From assembly GCA_913041065.1 (NCBI GenBank), contig CAJWII010000003.1:1-41071 (forward strand): DNA of 41,071 nt. Reading direction: 5' to 3'. This document shows positions 26,444-36,717 of the stretch, piece by piece; position 1 is the first letter of the stretch; every line of letters begins with the position of its first letter. The DNA is from an uncultured Flavobacteriales bacterium (lineage in GTDB: Bacteria > Bacteroidota > Bacteroidia > Flavobacteriales_D > Sanyastnellaceae). Below the pieces are notes generated by a model. The model saw only the letters and a program-made list of their open reading frames with translations. It was not told where the DNA came from and ran no database searches. The translations under genes were made by a program, and so were the position numbers.

Positions 26444-29400
26444 ATGACCACCCAACCTCACATGGGTTTTGCACGCATGGTTGCGACTGTGCTTTGCTGT
26501 CTTGCGCCCTGGGCTTCAGACGTCTGGGCCCAAACCTCAGGCGCCTCGTCCGACTCGGTCACCTACAACCTTCCCTTCCCCCACGACAACTCGGACCCCT
26601 ACAACCCCACCGAATTTCCAGGCGGGGTGTCGTTGCAGTGGCCCAGCAACTTCAATTACGGCGTGGTGTACAACCCCGTCACCGGGATGTACGAAGTGCA
26701 ACAAACCATCGGCGACACGCTCTTGTTCCGGCCGTCCAGCATGTTCTCGTTGGACGAGTATTTGAACTACAACATCGAGGGCAACCTGAGCGAATTCTGG
26801 AACGAGCTCCAGGATGAGGAAGACGCCGCGGACAAGGCCTTCGCCCCCAAGCTCGAGATCGACAGCGAGCTGTTCGAGATGATTTTCGGCAGCAACGAAA
26901 TTGAAATCAAGCCGCAAGGGACCGCCGAAATCACCTTGGGCTACACCTGGAACAACACCGAGAACCCACGGATCCCAGAGCGTCAGCGCAGGGCGGGTGC
27001 CGTAAACTTCGACCAGCGCATCCAGCTGAACATCGGGGGAAGCATCGGCGACAAGATTGAGTTGGGCACCCAGTTCAACACGGAGTCGCTGTTCGATTTT
27101 GAGAACCAGATGAACATCGGCTTCCAAGGAGAGGAGGACGACATCTTGAAGAACATCGAGGCGGGAAACATCAACATGCCGCTCAACAGCAGTTTGATTG
27201 TCGGCTCCCAGAGCTTGTTCGGTGTGAAGTTGGAAACGCAGTGGGGACGCCTCTACAACACCACAGTGTTCAGCCAGCAGAAAGGCGAGCGGAGCGAAAT
27301 CGAAGTCGAGGGTGGGTCCCAAACTCAGGAGTTCGACATCCGCGCCGACGACTATGAGGCCAACCGCCACTACTTCCTGTCGCAGTACTTCGTCGACCAA
27401 TACGACGTGGCCATGCGGTCCTTGCCGGTGCCCAATTCCGGGGCGATGATCAACCGGATTGAGGTGTACGTTGTGAACACCCAGGCCAACACCCAAGACG
27501 TGCGAAACATCGTCGCGTTTACCGACTTGGGCGAGCACCCCGATTACGTGTCGACCAACTTGCCGTTGGGCAACCTCACCGACAACACCAGCGTGTTCGA
27601 CGGGGCCTTGCTCGAGCCGGCGACTGAGGCGACGCCCAACCGGGCGCCGACCAACTTCAACAACGACCTGTTCCGCAGTTTGACCTTGGACGAAGGCGTC
27701 ATGGACTTCACGGGTGCCAACCAGGCCATCTCGGGAGCTTTGGGTGGACAGCTCAAGCAGGGTGTGCACTACGAGCGCGTCGGGAACGCGCGGAAGTTGA
27801 GCCCCTCGGAATTCACCTTCAACAGCCGGTTGGGATTCATCTCGTTGCGCCAGTCTCTCAACAACGCCGAGGTCTTGGCGGTCGCTTACGAATACACCTT
27901 GGACGGGGAGACCTACCAGGTCGGAACGTTGAGCCAGGACGGGTACGCCGCACCTGGCTCGTTGATTTTGAAGATGCTGAAGTCGTCGGTCACCCAGGTG
28001 AAGCTGGACAACGGCGACCAGGCCCCGCTCTGGCGGGTGATGATGAAAAACGTCTACTCCATGGGGGCGTTTGGTGTGAGCAACGAGGACTTCCGTCTGG
28101 ACGTGTGGTACAACGACCCCAACTCCGGGGTGGACCTCAATTACATCCCACGTGAACCGCTCGAAGGCCAATTGCTCGTGCAAGTCTTGGGCATGGACCG
28201 AATCGACATCAACGGACTGCCCAACCAAGACGGGGTGTTCGATTACGTGGACAATGCCGCGGTCAACGGCGGCACCATCAACAGCCAAAACGGCCGCATT
28301 TTCTTGCCATCTGTGGAGCCGTTTGGCGACAACCTGCGCAACCGCATCGCCGAGTACGTCCAGGGGGCGGAGAGCATCGCCCCAAGCGACAAGGAAGCCG
28401 TGGTCAACGCCTTGGCCCAAACCTTGGTCTTTCAGCCGCTCTACGACAGCACCAAAACCGCGGCCCAGCAGATTCCATCGCTGAACCGTTACCGCATCAA
28501 GGGACGTTTCCAGTCGCAGAGTTCCTCCGAGATCCAACTCAACGCCCTCAACGTTCCTGAAGGATCTGTGACCGTCACGGCCGGTGGGGTGCGCTTGGTC
28601 GAAAACCGGGACTACACGGTCGACTACAATTTGGGTCGGGTGCGGATCATCAACGATGGCCTGCTTGAATCAGGCCAGACCATCAAGGTTTCCCTGGAGT
28701 CGAACTCGCTCTTCAACATCCAAACGAAGACCCTCATGGGCACGCGTTTCGATTATGTGGCCAGCGACAACTTCAACATCGGAACCACCTTGTTGAACAT
28801 GCGCGAGCGGCCGTTGACACGGAAGGTGAACATGGGGGACGAGCCCGTGAACAACACGGTGGTGGGGGCCGACTTCTCGTGGCAAACGGAAAGCCGCTTG
28901 CTGACCGAACTCATCGACCGGCTGCCCTTCTACAGCACCTCTGCGAAGTCCACCTTCGACATCTCGGCGGAGGGCGCATACTTGATTCCAGGACACAGCC
29001 GTGCGGTGGGAGACGAGGGCACGGCCTACATCGACGATTTCGAGGGGTCGCAGAGCACCATCGACTTGCGTGCCATCAACCGTTGGTTCTTGGCGTCGAC
29101 GCCCCGTTGGCAGGACACGCGCTTCCCCGAGGCCCGTTTGGAAAACGACCTCACGTCCAACTACAACCGCGCAGGGCTGAGCTGGTACACCATCGACCCC
29201 TCGCTGATCAACGGCAGTTCGTTGCAAGACGGTCAGGTGGACGCGGAGGTGCGCCAAGACCACCGCATGCGTCAAATCCTGTTGCGTGAACTTTACGAGA
29301 AGGGGGACTACAGCAACAGCGCCACCGCGGGCATGCCGTCCAACCTGCCGACGTTGGACTTGACCTACCGTCCAACGGAGCGAGGGCCCTACAACTACGA

Positions 29401-32400
29401 GCCTTTTGACGGCTCCGATTATTCTTCAGGGTTGGAAGAGGACGGCACCTTGCGCGATCCTGAGTCCCGTTGGTCCGGGGTGCAGAGGGCCCTGATGACC
29501 ACAGACTTCGAGGCGGCCAACATCGAGTACTTCCAGTTTTGGGTCATGGACCCGTTCAACGAGGACTCGGAGAACGAGACGGGTGGCAAGTTGTACGTCA
29601 ACCTCGGCAACGTCAGCGAGGACGTCTTGAACGACAGCCAGCTTGAATTTGAGAACGGCCTGCCCTCGGCCAGCAATGAGCTGGAGACCGACACCAGCAC
29701 GTGGGGGGTGTATCCCGACCCGACCACGTTCAACGTGGTGAATGCGTTTGACAACAGCACCAACGACTACAGCGTCCAGGATGTCGGCCTCGACGGGCTG
29801 AACTCAGATGCCGAGCGGACCTTCTTTGCGTCGTGGCTCGACGGGTTGGAGACGGACTTGGCGCCGGACGCGTTTGCACAATACCAAAGCGACCCTTCGG
29901 CCGACGATTTCCGCTATTTCCGGGACCCCATCGCCCAGGAAAACGAGGAGGACCTCCTGGAGCGGTACCAGTTCTTCAGCCGGTACGAGGGCAACTCCAA
30001 CACCCAGCAACCCAACGGGTACCCCATCACCCAAACGACGATTCCAAACACGGAAGACATCAACGAGGATTTGACCTTGGGCACCATCGAGTCGTACTAC
30101 CAATACGAGATTCCGATGGCCCCAGCGGACTTGACGTCCGACAACATCGGCAAGGGGTACCTCGCAGACATCTTGGAGACGGTGTCCAAGACCAACGGGT
30201 CGGCCGAGCAGCGTCCCATCAAGTGGTACCAGTTCAAGATTCCGGTCAAGGAATACCAACAAGCCTTCAACGGCATCAGCGATTTCCGCTCGATCCGATT
30301 CATGCGGATGTTCATGCAGGGCTGGAAGGAGCCGGTCACGTTGCGCTTTGCACGCATCGAGTTGGTGCGTGGCGAGTGGCGCCGATATGAGCAAAGCTTG
30401 GCCGGCTTGCAGGAAGTTGAGGTGGACGATCCGACGGGAACGCAGTTTGCCTTGACGGCGGTGAACTTGGAGGAAAACGGGGTGCGTCAACCTGTGCCTT
30501 ACGTGATTCCACCGGGCATCAACCAAGAAATCGACCCCTCCAACTTGAACCAACGCCGTTTGAACGAGCAGTCGCTGGCGCTCGAGGTGTGCGGCTTGGA
30601 AGACGGCGACGCACGGGCGGCGTACCGGAACATCAACTTCGACATGCGGATGTACGAGCGCTTAAAGATGTTCGTGCACGTTGAGGCGGGTCGGGCCGAC
30701 GAGATTTTGAGCGAGGGCGACCTCAACGTTTTCGTGCGTTTGGGAAGCGATTACGACCAGAACTACTACGAGTATGAGATTCCGCTGAAGCCCACGCCCA
30801 TCAACGTCACGGCGTTGACGGACTACGACATTTGGCCGCTCGAGAACAACATCGACATCAACCTCGATTCCCTGCGTCTCTTGAGCCTCGACAAGCTGAG
30901 GAACCGTTACGTAAACGGCGACATTTCACCCACGGGCGTGTATTCCTTGGTGAACGACGGCAAGCGACTGTCGGTGAAAGGAAACCCTACGTTGTCCAAC
31001 GTGGTGACCGTCATGGTCGGCATCCGGAATCCGGACAAGGATTTGGAGCAGCCGCTGTGGACCAGCGACGACGGCCAGCCGAAGTGCGCGGAGATGTGGG
31101 TGAACGAATTGCGCCTGTCTGGCTTCAATGAGGAAGGCGGCTGGGCGGCCGTGGCTCAGGCGAACGCGACGCTGGCCGATTTGGCGAACGTGAGCGTGGC
31201 GGCCAACATGTCCGTGCCGGGCTGGGGTGGACTTGAGGAGCGTGTGCAGGAACGCCAGCGGGAGACCATGCAAGGGCTCGACGCCAACGGCACCATCCAG
31301 CTGGGCAAGTTGTTGCCGGAGAAGCTGGGCGTGACCTTGCCCATGTATTTGGGCTACAGCAACCAAACGAGCACACCACAGTTCGACCCGCTGTCTCCAG
31401 ATGTGGAGGCCACCGATTTGGCCGCAATTGCCGATTTGATTGACAACCCCGACGACTTGGACGCCATAGGTTCTCGCCAGCGCGACGCCCGCACGATCAA
31501 CCAAGTTCGAAGCATCAACTTCTCCAACGTGAAGATTGCCCCACAGGTGGGCAAGGGTGGGGGATCTAAAGACCGGAATTCCCGTGGCAAGGACAACGCG
31601 GGCAAAGGCAAGGACAGCCGAGATGCCGGTGGGCGTGACTCGGGCGGTAAGAACTCAGGCAGCCGTGGTGGTGCCCAGGGAGGACGAGGCGGAAACAGCA
31701 GCAGCGGCGGGGGATTGCTATCCGTAATCAGCCCTGCCAACTTCTCGGCGAACTACAGCTACAACGAGCAGTACCGCCAGGACATCTACACGGACAACTT
31801 CCGAAACGTGGAGCACCGTGGCGCCCTCAATTACAACTGGCAGCCTCGTCCCAAAAAGCGTGAGCCGTTCTCGAAGGTGGGTTTCTTGCGGGACGCCAAG
31901 TATCTGAAGCTCATCAAGGACTTCAACTTCTACCTCTTGCCCAAGCAAGTCTCGGCGTCCAACCAAATGCAGCGCATGTACGAGGTTAGCCAAGTGCGTG
32001 ACAACATGGAGGTGCTGAACCCTGGATTGGGGCTGGAACCCATCATCGTTCCTCAGGTTGTCAAAACTTGGAACTGGAACCGGAATTACACGGTCAAGTA
32101 TGATTTGACCCAAGCGCTGAAGTTCGATTACCAAGGAAGTGCCCAGGCGCTCGTCTTGGAAGATGCCGGTGAAATCCCCAGCGAAGTGGACGACCCCGAC
32201 GCGTACAACGACTACCGTGATGCGGTGGAATCCAGCCTCATGCAAGGCGGTGAACTCACGACTTACAACCACCAAGTCAACGGGACGTATAAACTTCCGC
32301 TCGACAAATTCCCGCTGACCGACTGGGTCAGCCTCGACACGCGTTACCAGAGCTCGTTCCGTTGGGACCGCGCGCCGTTTGCGCAGGACACCCTCGGCAA

Positions 32401-34072
32401 CACCATTCAAAACAGCCGCAACATCAGCCTGAACGCGCAGGCCAATTTGAAGAACTTCTACAACAAGGTGCCCTACCTGAAGGAGATCAACAACAAGCGT
32501 CGCCCACGACCCAAGGATCGCGAAGTGAGCAACGAGCGTCGCGACGGGTTTGGCAACATCGAGGAAGAGGAGGAAAAGGAAAAGCGCGACATCAACCCGC
32601 TTGAGCACGTTCTGCGGTTTGCCATGGGGTTGCACAACGTGAGCGCGACATACTCGAGGAACGAAGGCACATTGTTGCCGGGCTACGCTCCAACAGCGAC
32701 CTTCGCAGGCTTTGATGAACCTCTTTGGAGAGAGGGAGGTTTTTGGCCAGCAGGAGGCAGAGGTTTGAGTGCACCGGGCTTGCCCTTCCTGCTGGGTCAT
32801 CAGCAGACCGACGTGTTTGGCAACGGGTTTGGTGAAGGCACCTACGCCTACGAAGCCGCGTCCAACGGGTGGCTCGTGGAGCAGCCCAACTTGAACAATC
32901 AGTACACGGAGTCGTACAGCGAGACGTTCAACGCCCGCGCGACGCTGGAGCCGATCCGCGACTTCAAGATGGAATTGACGGCCAACCGCACCATCAGCCG
33001 CAACCACCAGAGCTTCTTCAGGTACGACGATGACCTGCAGGATTACGTGAATGAATCGGCCCAGGAAACCGGGAACTTCACGGCCACTGTGCTGACTTGG
33101 CCAACGGCGTTTGTGGACGACGACAGCACGTACACGAACTCGGTGTGGGAGGCATTCCTGGCAGGTCGGAGCGCCGTCAGCGCCCGCCAGAACGAGCTCA
33201 ACTACAACGACGACTTGGTCGACATCAATGGCCAGGAATACGCGCCCGGTTTTGGCCCCATCAGCCAGAATGTGGTCATCCCGTCGTTCATGGCCGCCTA
33301 CCTGGGCATGGGGGCCGAGGACGTCCCGCTGGATGTGTTCCAAGCCCCGGTTCGCCCCAACTGGCGCGTCAGCTACGACGGCCTCTCGAAGAATCCAACG
33401 CTCAAAAAGAAGTTCAAGCGCTTCAGCCTGAACCACACCTACCGGAGCACCATGTCGTCGTCCTACACGACAAACTTGAGCTACGAAGGCGACGAGGCCG
33501 GGCGCCCTGTGGCGACGAATCAAGGGGAGTTCCAGGACTACATCGCGCAGCGCCAGTTCAACACGGTGACCATTTCGGAGCAGTTGTCTCCGCTTGTGGG
33601 GGTGGACGTGAGCATCAAGACGGCGAACAAGAATGAACCGCAGTTGAAGTTCGAGATCACTCGGGACCGGAACGTGAATTTGGGCTTGAGCAACTACCAG
33701 ATCACCGAGACCAAAACCAAGGGCGTCGTCATCGGCGTCGGCTACAAGTTCGACGATGTGCCCAACCCGTTCCTCAAAACGTACGGCAAGCTGCCCATCA
33801 AGATGTTGAAGAAGACCGATTTTTTGGTTCGGGCGGACATCAACATCCGGGAGAACAGCACCGTGATTCGCAAGATGGTGGAGCAGCAGAACCAGGTTAC
33901 AGCCGGCCAGCGACTCGTCTCCATCAAACTGAGTGGCGACCTCGAGGTGAGCGACAAGATGACCCTGCGGATGTTCTACGACCAGCAAATCAACAAGCCC
34001 AAGGTGTCGACGTCGTTTGCGACCACCAACATCAGTTCCGGCTTGGCCTTGCGTTTCAACTTGACGCAGTGA
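26444..34072 (+). CDS. sprA: Cell-surface/T9SS translocon protein SprA
   Basis: 2542 aa; characteristic stretches ITLGYTWNNTENPRIPERQRR, GNINMPLNSSLIVGSQSLFGVKLETQWGRL, AYIDDFEGSQSTIDLRAINRWFLASTP; conserved ruvA-sprA-gcvH neighbourhood. Confidence 0.96.
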   Translation: MTTQPHMGFARMVATVLCCLAPWASDVWAQTSGASSDSVTYNLPFPHDNSDPYNPTEFPGGVSLQWPSNFNYGVVYNPVTGMYEVQQTIGDTLLFRPSSMFSLDEYLNYNIEGNLSEFWNELQDEEDAADKAFAPKLEIDSELFEMIFGSNEIEIKPQGTAEITLGYTWNNTENPRIPERQRRAGAVNFDQRIQLNIGGSIGDKIELGTQFNTESLFDFENQMNIGFQGEEDDILKNIEAGNINMPLNSSLIVGSQSLFGVKLETQWGRLYNTTVFSQQKGERSEIEVEGGSQTQEFDIRADDYEANRHYFLSQYFVDQYDVAMRSLPVPNSGAMINRIEVYVVNTQANTQDVRNIVAFTDLGEHPDYVSTNLPLGNLTDNTSVFDGALLEPATEATPNRAPTNFNNDLFRSLTLDEGVMDFTGANQAISGALGGQLKQGVHYERVGNARKLSPSEFTFNSRLGFISLRQSLNNAEVLAVAYEYTLDGETYQVGTLSQDGYAAPGSLILKMLKSSVTQVKLDNGDQAPLWRVMMKNVYSMGAFGVSNEDFRLDVWYNDPNSGVDLNYIPREPLEGQLLVQVLGMDRIDINGLPNQDGVFDYVDNAAVNGGTINSQNGRIFLPSVEPFGDNLRNRIAEYVQGAESIAPSDKEAVVNALAQTLVFQPLYDSTKTAAQQIPSLNRYRIKGRFQSQSSSEIQLNALNVPEGSVTVTAGGVRLVENRDYTVDYNLGRVRIINDGLLESGQTIKVSLESNSLFNIQTKTLMGTRFDYVASDNFNIGTTLLNMRERPLTRKVNMGDEPVNNTVVGADFSWQTESRLLTELIDRLPFYSTSAKSTFDISAEGAYLIPGHSRAVGDEGTAYIDDFEGSQSTIDLRAINRWFLASTPRWQDTRFPEARLENDLTSNYNRAGLSWYTIDPSLINGSSLQDGQVDAEVRQDHRMRQILLRELYEKGDYSNSATAGMPSNLPTLDLTYRPTERGPYNYEPFDGSDYSSGLEEDGTLRDPESRWSGVQRALMTTDFEAANIEYFQFWVMDPFNEDSENETGGKLYVNLGNVSEDVLNDSQLEFENGLPSASNELETDTSTWGVYPDPTTFNVVNAFDNSTNDYSVQDVGLDGLNSDAERTFFASWLDGLETDLAPDAFAQYQSDPSADDFRYFRDPIAQENEEDLLERYQFFSRYEGNSNTQQPNGYPITQTTIPNTEDINEDLTLGTIESYYQYEIPMAPADLTSDNIGKGYLADILETVSKTNGSAEQRPIKWYQFKIPVKEYQQAFNGISDFRSIRFMRMFMQGWKEPVTLRFARIELVRGEWRRYEQSLAGLQEVEVDDPTGTQFALTAVNLEENGVRQPVPYVIPPGINQEIDPSNLNQRRLNEQSLALEVCGLEDGDARAAYRNINFDMRMYERLKMFVHVEAGRADEILSEGDLNVFVRLGSDYDQNYYEYEIPLKPTPINVTALTDYDIWPLENNIDINLDSLRLLSLDKLRNRYVNGDISPTGVYSLVNDGKRLSVKGNPTLSNVVTVMVGIRNPDKDLEQPLWTSDDGQPKCAEMWVNELRLSGFNEEGGWAAVAQANATLADLANVSVAANMSVPGWGGLEERVQERQRETMQGLDANGTIQLGKLLPEKLGVTLPMYLGYSNQTSTPQFDPLSPDVEATDLAAIADLIDNPDDLDAIGSRQRDARTINQVRSINFSNVKIAPQVGKGGGSKDRNSRGKDNAGKGKDSRDAGGRDSGGKNSGSRGGAQGGRGGNSSSGGGLLSVISPANFSANYSYNEQYRQDIYTDNFRNVEHRGALNYNWQPRPKKREPFSKVGFLRDAKYLKLIKDFNFYLLPKQVSASNQMQRMYEVSQVRDNMEVLNPGLGLEPIIVPQVVKTWNWNRNYTVKYDLTQALKFDYQGSAQALVLEDAGEIPSEVDDPDAYNDYRDAVESSLMQGGELTTYNHQVNGTYKLPLDKFPLTDWVSLDTRYQSSFRWDRAPFAQDTLGNTIQNSRNISLNAQANLKNFYNKVPYLKEINNKRRPRPKDREVSNERRDGFGNIEEEEEKEKRDINPLEHVLRFAMGLHNVSATYSRNEGTLLPGYAPTATFAGFDEPLWREGGFWPAGGRGLSAPGLPFLLGHQQTDVFGNGFGEGTYAYEAASNGWLVEQPNLNNQYTESYSETFNARATLEPIRDFKMELTANRTISRNHQSFFRYDDDLQDYVNESAQETGNFTATVLTWPTAFVDDDSTYTNSVWEAFLAGRSAVSARQNELNYNDDLVDINGQEYAPGFGPISQNVVIPSFMAAYLGMGAEDVPLDVFQAPVRPNWRVSYDGLSKNPTLKKKFKRFSLNHTYRSTMSSSYTTNLSYEGDEAGRPVATNQGEFQDYIAQRQFNTVTISEQLSPLVGVDVSIKTANKNEPQLKFEITRDRNVNLGLSNYQITETKTKGVVIGVGYKFDDVPNPFLKTYGKLPIKMLKKTDFLVRADINIRENSTVIRKMVEQQNQVTAGQRLVSIKLSGDLEVSDKMTLRMFYDQQINKPKVSTSFATTNISSGLALRFNLTQ

Positions 34073-34089
34073 TTTGGCGGCCCTTCGGG

Positions 34090-34122
34090 TTGAACAAAAT
34101 CATGGTGGCGGCTGTACCTTCG
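34090..34122 (+). promoter_or_regulatory. Promoter TTG-N22-TACCTTCG for gcvH
   Basis: -33 TTG at 34090..34092, -7 TACCTTCG at 34115..34122, 4 nt before the ATG at 34127. Confidence 0.6.
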
Positions 34123-34126
34123 CCGC

Positions 34127-34504
34127 ATGAACATTCCTGACAACCTTAAGTACACCAAGGAGCACGAGTGGGTGCGCCTTGAAGGTGATGTCGCCGTTGT
34201 GGGCATCACGGATTTTGCCCAAGGTGAGTTGGGCGACATCGTCTTTGTGGAAGTGGAGACGGTGGATGAAACCCTGGATGCGGATGAGGTGTTTGGAACC
34301 GTCGAAGCGGTGAAAACCGTGAGCGACCTGTTCCTCCCCGTGGCTGGAGAAATCGTGGAATTCAACGAGGCGGTTGAAGACGATCCTGCCTTGGTCAACA
34401 ACGACCCTTACGGCGAGGGCTGGCTCATCAAAGTGAAGGTGAGCAACCCCGCAGACGTCGACGGATTGCTCGACGGCGAGGCTTACAAGAACGTCATCGG
34501 ATGA
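34127..34504 (+). CDS. gcvH: Glycine cleavage system H protein
   Basis: [42 protein letters not shown]...[21 protein letters not shown] (lipoyl-Lys motif). Confidence 0.98.
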   Translation: MNIPDNLKYTKEHEWVRLEGDVAVVGITDFAQGELGDIVFVEVETVDETLDADEVFGTVEAVKTVSDLFLPVAGEIVEFNEAVEDDPALVNNDPYGEGWLIKVKVSNPADVDGLLDGEAYKNVIG

Positions 34505-34517
34505 TCCTGTTCGGCGG

Positions 34518-34937
34518 ATGGCATCTGGGGTGACCCAAAACGTCGGCGCACGTGTGTGGTGGGGCCCCGCCCTTGTCACCGCAGGTGCGTTGTGCATTCA
34601 TACCCTTCCAGGGGTAGATCTTCGCGCCGAAGACTGGTGGGCCTTGTGGCACATGGACAAGGTGCTCCACTTCGTGGCGTTTGCGACCTGGGGCCTGGCC
34701 ATGTCTGTGGCGTTGGCCAAGCAGCGCTTGTTCCAGACGGGGGTGCGTTTTGAAGTCGTCATGATGGTGGCTGCGGCCATTTTCGGCACGATCCTTGAAT
34801 GTGTGCAAGATGTGTGCGTTCCCAGCCGTTCTGCAGACTTGATGGATGTGGTGGCCGACGTGGCAGGGGTGGCCCTGGCGTTGTTGACCTTCCGAGTCAT
34901 CTTTGGTTGCAGACCGGGAAGAATCGCAACCGATTGA
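34518..34937 (+). CDS. VanZ-like membrane protein
   Basis: MDKVLHFVAFATWGLAMSVAL...GTILECVQDVCVPSRSADLMDVVADVAGVALALL. Confidence 0.82.
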   Translation: MASGVTQNVGARVWWGPALVTAGALCIHTLPGVDLRAEDWWALWHMDKVLHFVAFATWGLAMSVALAKQRLFQTGVRFEVVMMVAAAIFGTILECVQDVCVPSRSADLMDVVADVAGVALALLTFRVIFGCRPGRIATD

Positions 34938-34965
34938 TTAATTTCACCTCCTCAAACCCCGTCTC

Positions 34966-35667
34966 ATGCTTCGCAGAAAGACCCCCCAGGCCGACCTCGA
35001 GAACAAGCGCTCCACATGGAGGGCCCTCGGCTTCGTCGCCACCCTGTCCTTGATTTTGTCGGCCTTGGCCTGGACGTCCTACGATGTGGCCATCACCCGG
35101 GCACTCGATTTTGAAGCGGACCTTCTCGAAGACGAGGAAATCCCAGTGAACGTGGTGACCCCGCCGCCACCACCACCTCCCCCTCAGCAGACCACAGTGA
35201 TTGAGATCGTCGACGACGAGGAGGAAATCGAGGAAGAGTTGGAGATCGAGGACATCGAACTTGACGAAGACACCGAGATTGAGATCATCGAGGACGACGA
35301 AGACTTCGAAGACGACACCCCGTTCATGATCGTGGAGAACATGCCTGCGTTTGGGCCTTGCACCAGCATGCGCGGCGACGAGCGCCACCAGTGCACTCAA
35401 ATGGAAATCATCAAGTACGTGAGTGGAAACACCAAGTACCCGCCGATCGCGAAGGATGCAGGCATCCAGGGCACGGTCTTTGTCTACTTCGTCGTGGGCA
35501 AGAACGGCAAGGTGAAGGACGTGAAGGTGCTCCGTGAAGTGGATCCCCGTTTGGACAAAGAAGCGGTGCGTGTGGTGGAAAGCCTGCCTCAATTCGAGCC
35601 CGGCCAACAGCGCGGCAAGGCGGTGTCGGTGCAGTACACCATCCCGGTGAAGTTCATCATCCGCTGA
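34966..35667 (+). CDS. TonB-family energy transducer with acidic linker
   Basis: N-terminal TM, PPPPPPPP then Glu/Asp-rich linker, C-terminal YPPIAKDAGIQGTVFVYFVVGKNGKVKDVKVLREVDPRLDKEAVRVVESLPQFEPGQQRGKAVSVQYTIPVKF. Confidence 0.93.
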   Translation: MLRRKTPQADLENKRSTWRALGFVATLSLILSALAWTSYDVAITRALDFEADLLEDEEIPVNVVTPPPPPPPPQQTTVIEIVDDEEEIEEELEIEDIELDEDTEIEIIEDDEDFEDDTPFMIVENMPAFGPCTSMRGDERHQCTQMEIIKYVSGNTKYPPIAKDAGIQGTVFVYFVVGKNGKVKDVKVLREVDPRLDKEAVRVVESLPQFEPGQQRGKAVSVQYTIPVKFIIR

Positions 35668-36208
35668 ACCAGCTGATTCCTTCGAACCAGCCGTCGACGG
35701 CCATCAGGCCGTAAATCGAAAAGAGGAGTGCCCCCCAAGGCATTCCTCTTTTAGCGTAGAGGTAGATGCTCACAGCGTCGATGACCATCCAGTAGATCCA
35801 ATTGATGGGGTCGCCATGGATCATCCACCATGTGCCGATTACGCTGAACACGGTGGTGAAGGCGTCCAGGGCCGGCATGCTTGACCCACGCTTCTTGAGC
35901 CATGGGATCAAGGCCGCCCAGGCCACGGCCCCAGCACCTACAGCGGCGACGTGGGACAACCATCCGTGCAGGGTCATCTGCCATTCGCTGTCGGCCGACA
36001 ACCATGCGCCGTATCCAGCCATCACAAGGTAGAAGCCATGCAGGCCGGTTTCAGCTTGGAGCTTGCGGTGCCAACAGGCCCAGCCCAGCCCGACAGCCCC
36101 CAAGGCGGCAAACACATACGCCAGGGGAAGTTGACCTTGGAGGTAGAGGCAGGTGTAGGCCAAGTTGAGCACCACGCCGGCCACTTCTGCTGCCCTCACC
36201 ATGGCCAT
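35657..36208 (-). CDS. pnuC: PnuC-like nicotinamide mononucleotide/riboside transporter
   Basis: VLNLAYTCLYLQGQLPLAYVFAALGAVGLGWACW...WWMIHGDPINWIYWMVIDAVSIYLYAKRGMPWGALLFSIYGLMAVDGW. Confidence 0.92.
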   Translation of the reverse strand: MAMVRAAEVAGVVLNLAYTCLYLQGQLPLAYVFAALGAVGLGWACWHRKLQAETGLHGFYLVMAGYGAWLSADSEWQMTLHGWLSHVAAVGAGAVAWAALIPWLKKRGSSMPALDAFTTVFSVIGTWWMIHGDPINWIYWMVIDAVSIYLYAKRGMPWGALLFSIYGLMAVDGWFEGISWFSG

Positions 36209-36714
36209 TGGGCCAAGATGTGTTTCACCCGCGCGTCAGGGGTGTCTCCCTCGGCGACGAGGTGCTGACGGTGCGCCAAGTGGGCTCGGTATTGGGCTTC
36301 GAGGGCGAGCCGATCCCCGAGTCTGGGCATGCTTCGCAAGGAATCCTCCTCCCAGACATCCAGTGTCGGACACAAAATGTGCAGGTCCACCGAGGGCCAG
36401 GGTGGCGTCAACGGATGCCAACTGAACCCCAACACGTGTTCTGACCACATGCGCAAGACGAGGTCCCCGGTGTCGCAGACAACCCCAAGATATCCGGCGC
36501 GGGCGATGTCGGCAGCCGCTTCAGTTTGGGAGTCGTGCAACTCGTCGAACGTCTCTTCCGTCACCTGTCCGTTCAGCACAGCGGGGTGCCTCCGGGCGTG
36601 CTCTTCAACCATGGGCCATCCAAGTCGGCCGGCGAGGAGCTCGGCGAACGTGGTTTTCCCAGAGTTCTCGACCCCGGTCACCACCACTCGTTTGAAAGGG
36701 ACGCGCTCAGTCAT
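36196..36714 (-). CDS. NadR-like ribosylnicotinamide kinase/P-loop ATPase
   Basis: VVVTGVENSGKTTFAELLAGRLGWPMVEEHARRH...CDTGDLVLRMWSEHVLG; located directly upstream of pnuC. Confidence 0.85.
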   Translation of the reverse strand: MTERVPFKRVVVTGVENSGKTTFAELLAGRLGWPMVEEHARRHPAVLNGQVTEETFDELHDSQTEAAADIARAGYLGVVCDTGDLVLRMWSEHVLGFSWHPLTPPWPSVDLHILCPTLDVWEEDSLRSMPRLGDRLALEAQYRAHLAHRQHLVAEGDTPDARVKHILAQWPW

Positions 36715-36717
36715 GCT

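Noticed and set aside
26537-28537. 666-aa minus-strand ORF antisense to sprA
   Set aside because: Same GC/codon-bias artefact; the sprA frame is unambiguous.
31543-31722. Repeat-rich segment considered as a CRISPR-like or tandem DNA repeat
   Set aside because: It is an in-frame low-complexity protein linker without regular repeat/spacer periodicity.
31718-33988. 756-aa minus-strand ORF antisense to sprA
   Set aside because: Mirror of a highly expressed-looking GC-rich gene; the translation is Val/His/Arg-rich without recognisable domains, as expected from codon bias on the opposite strand.
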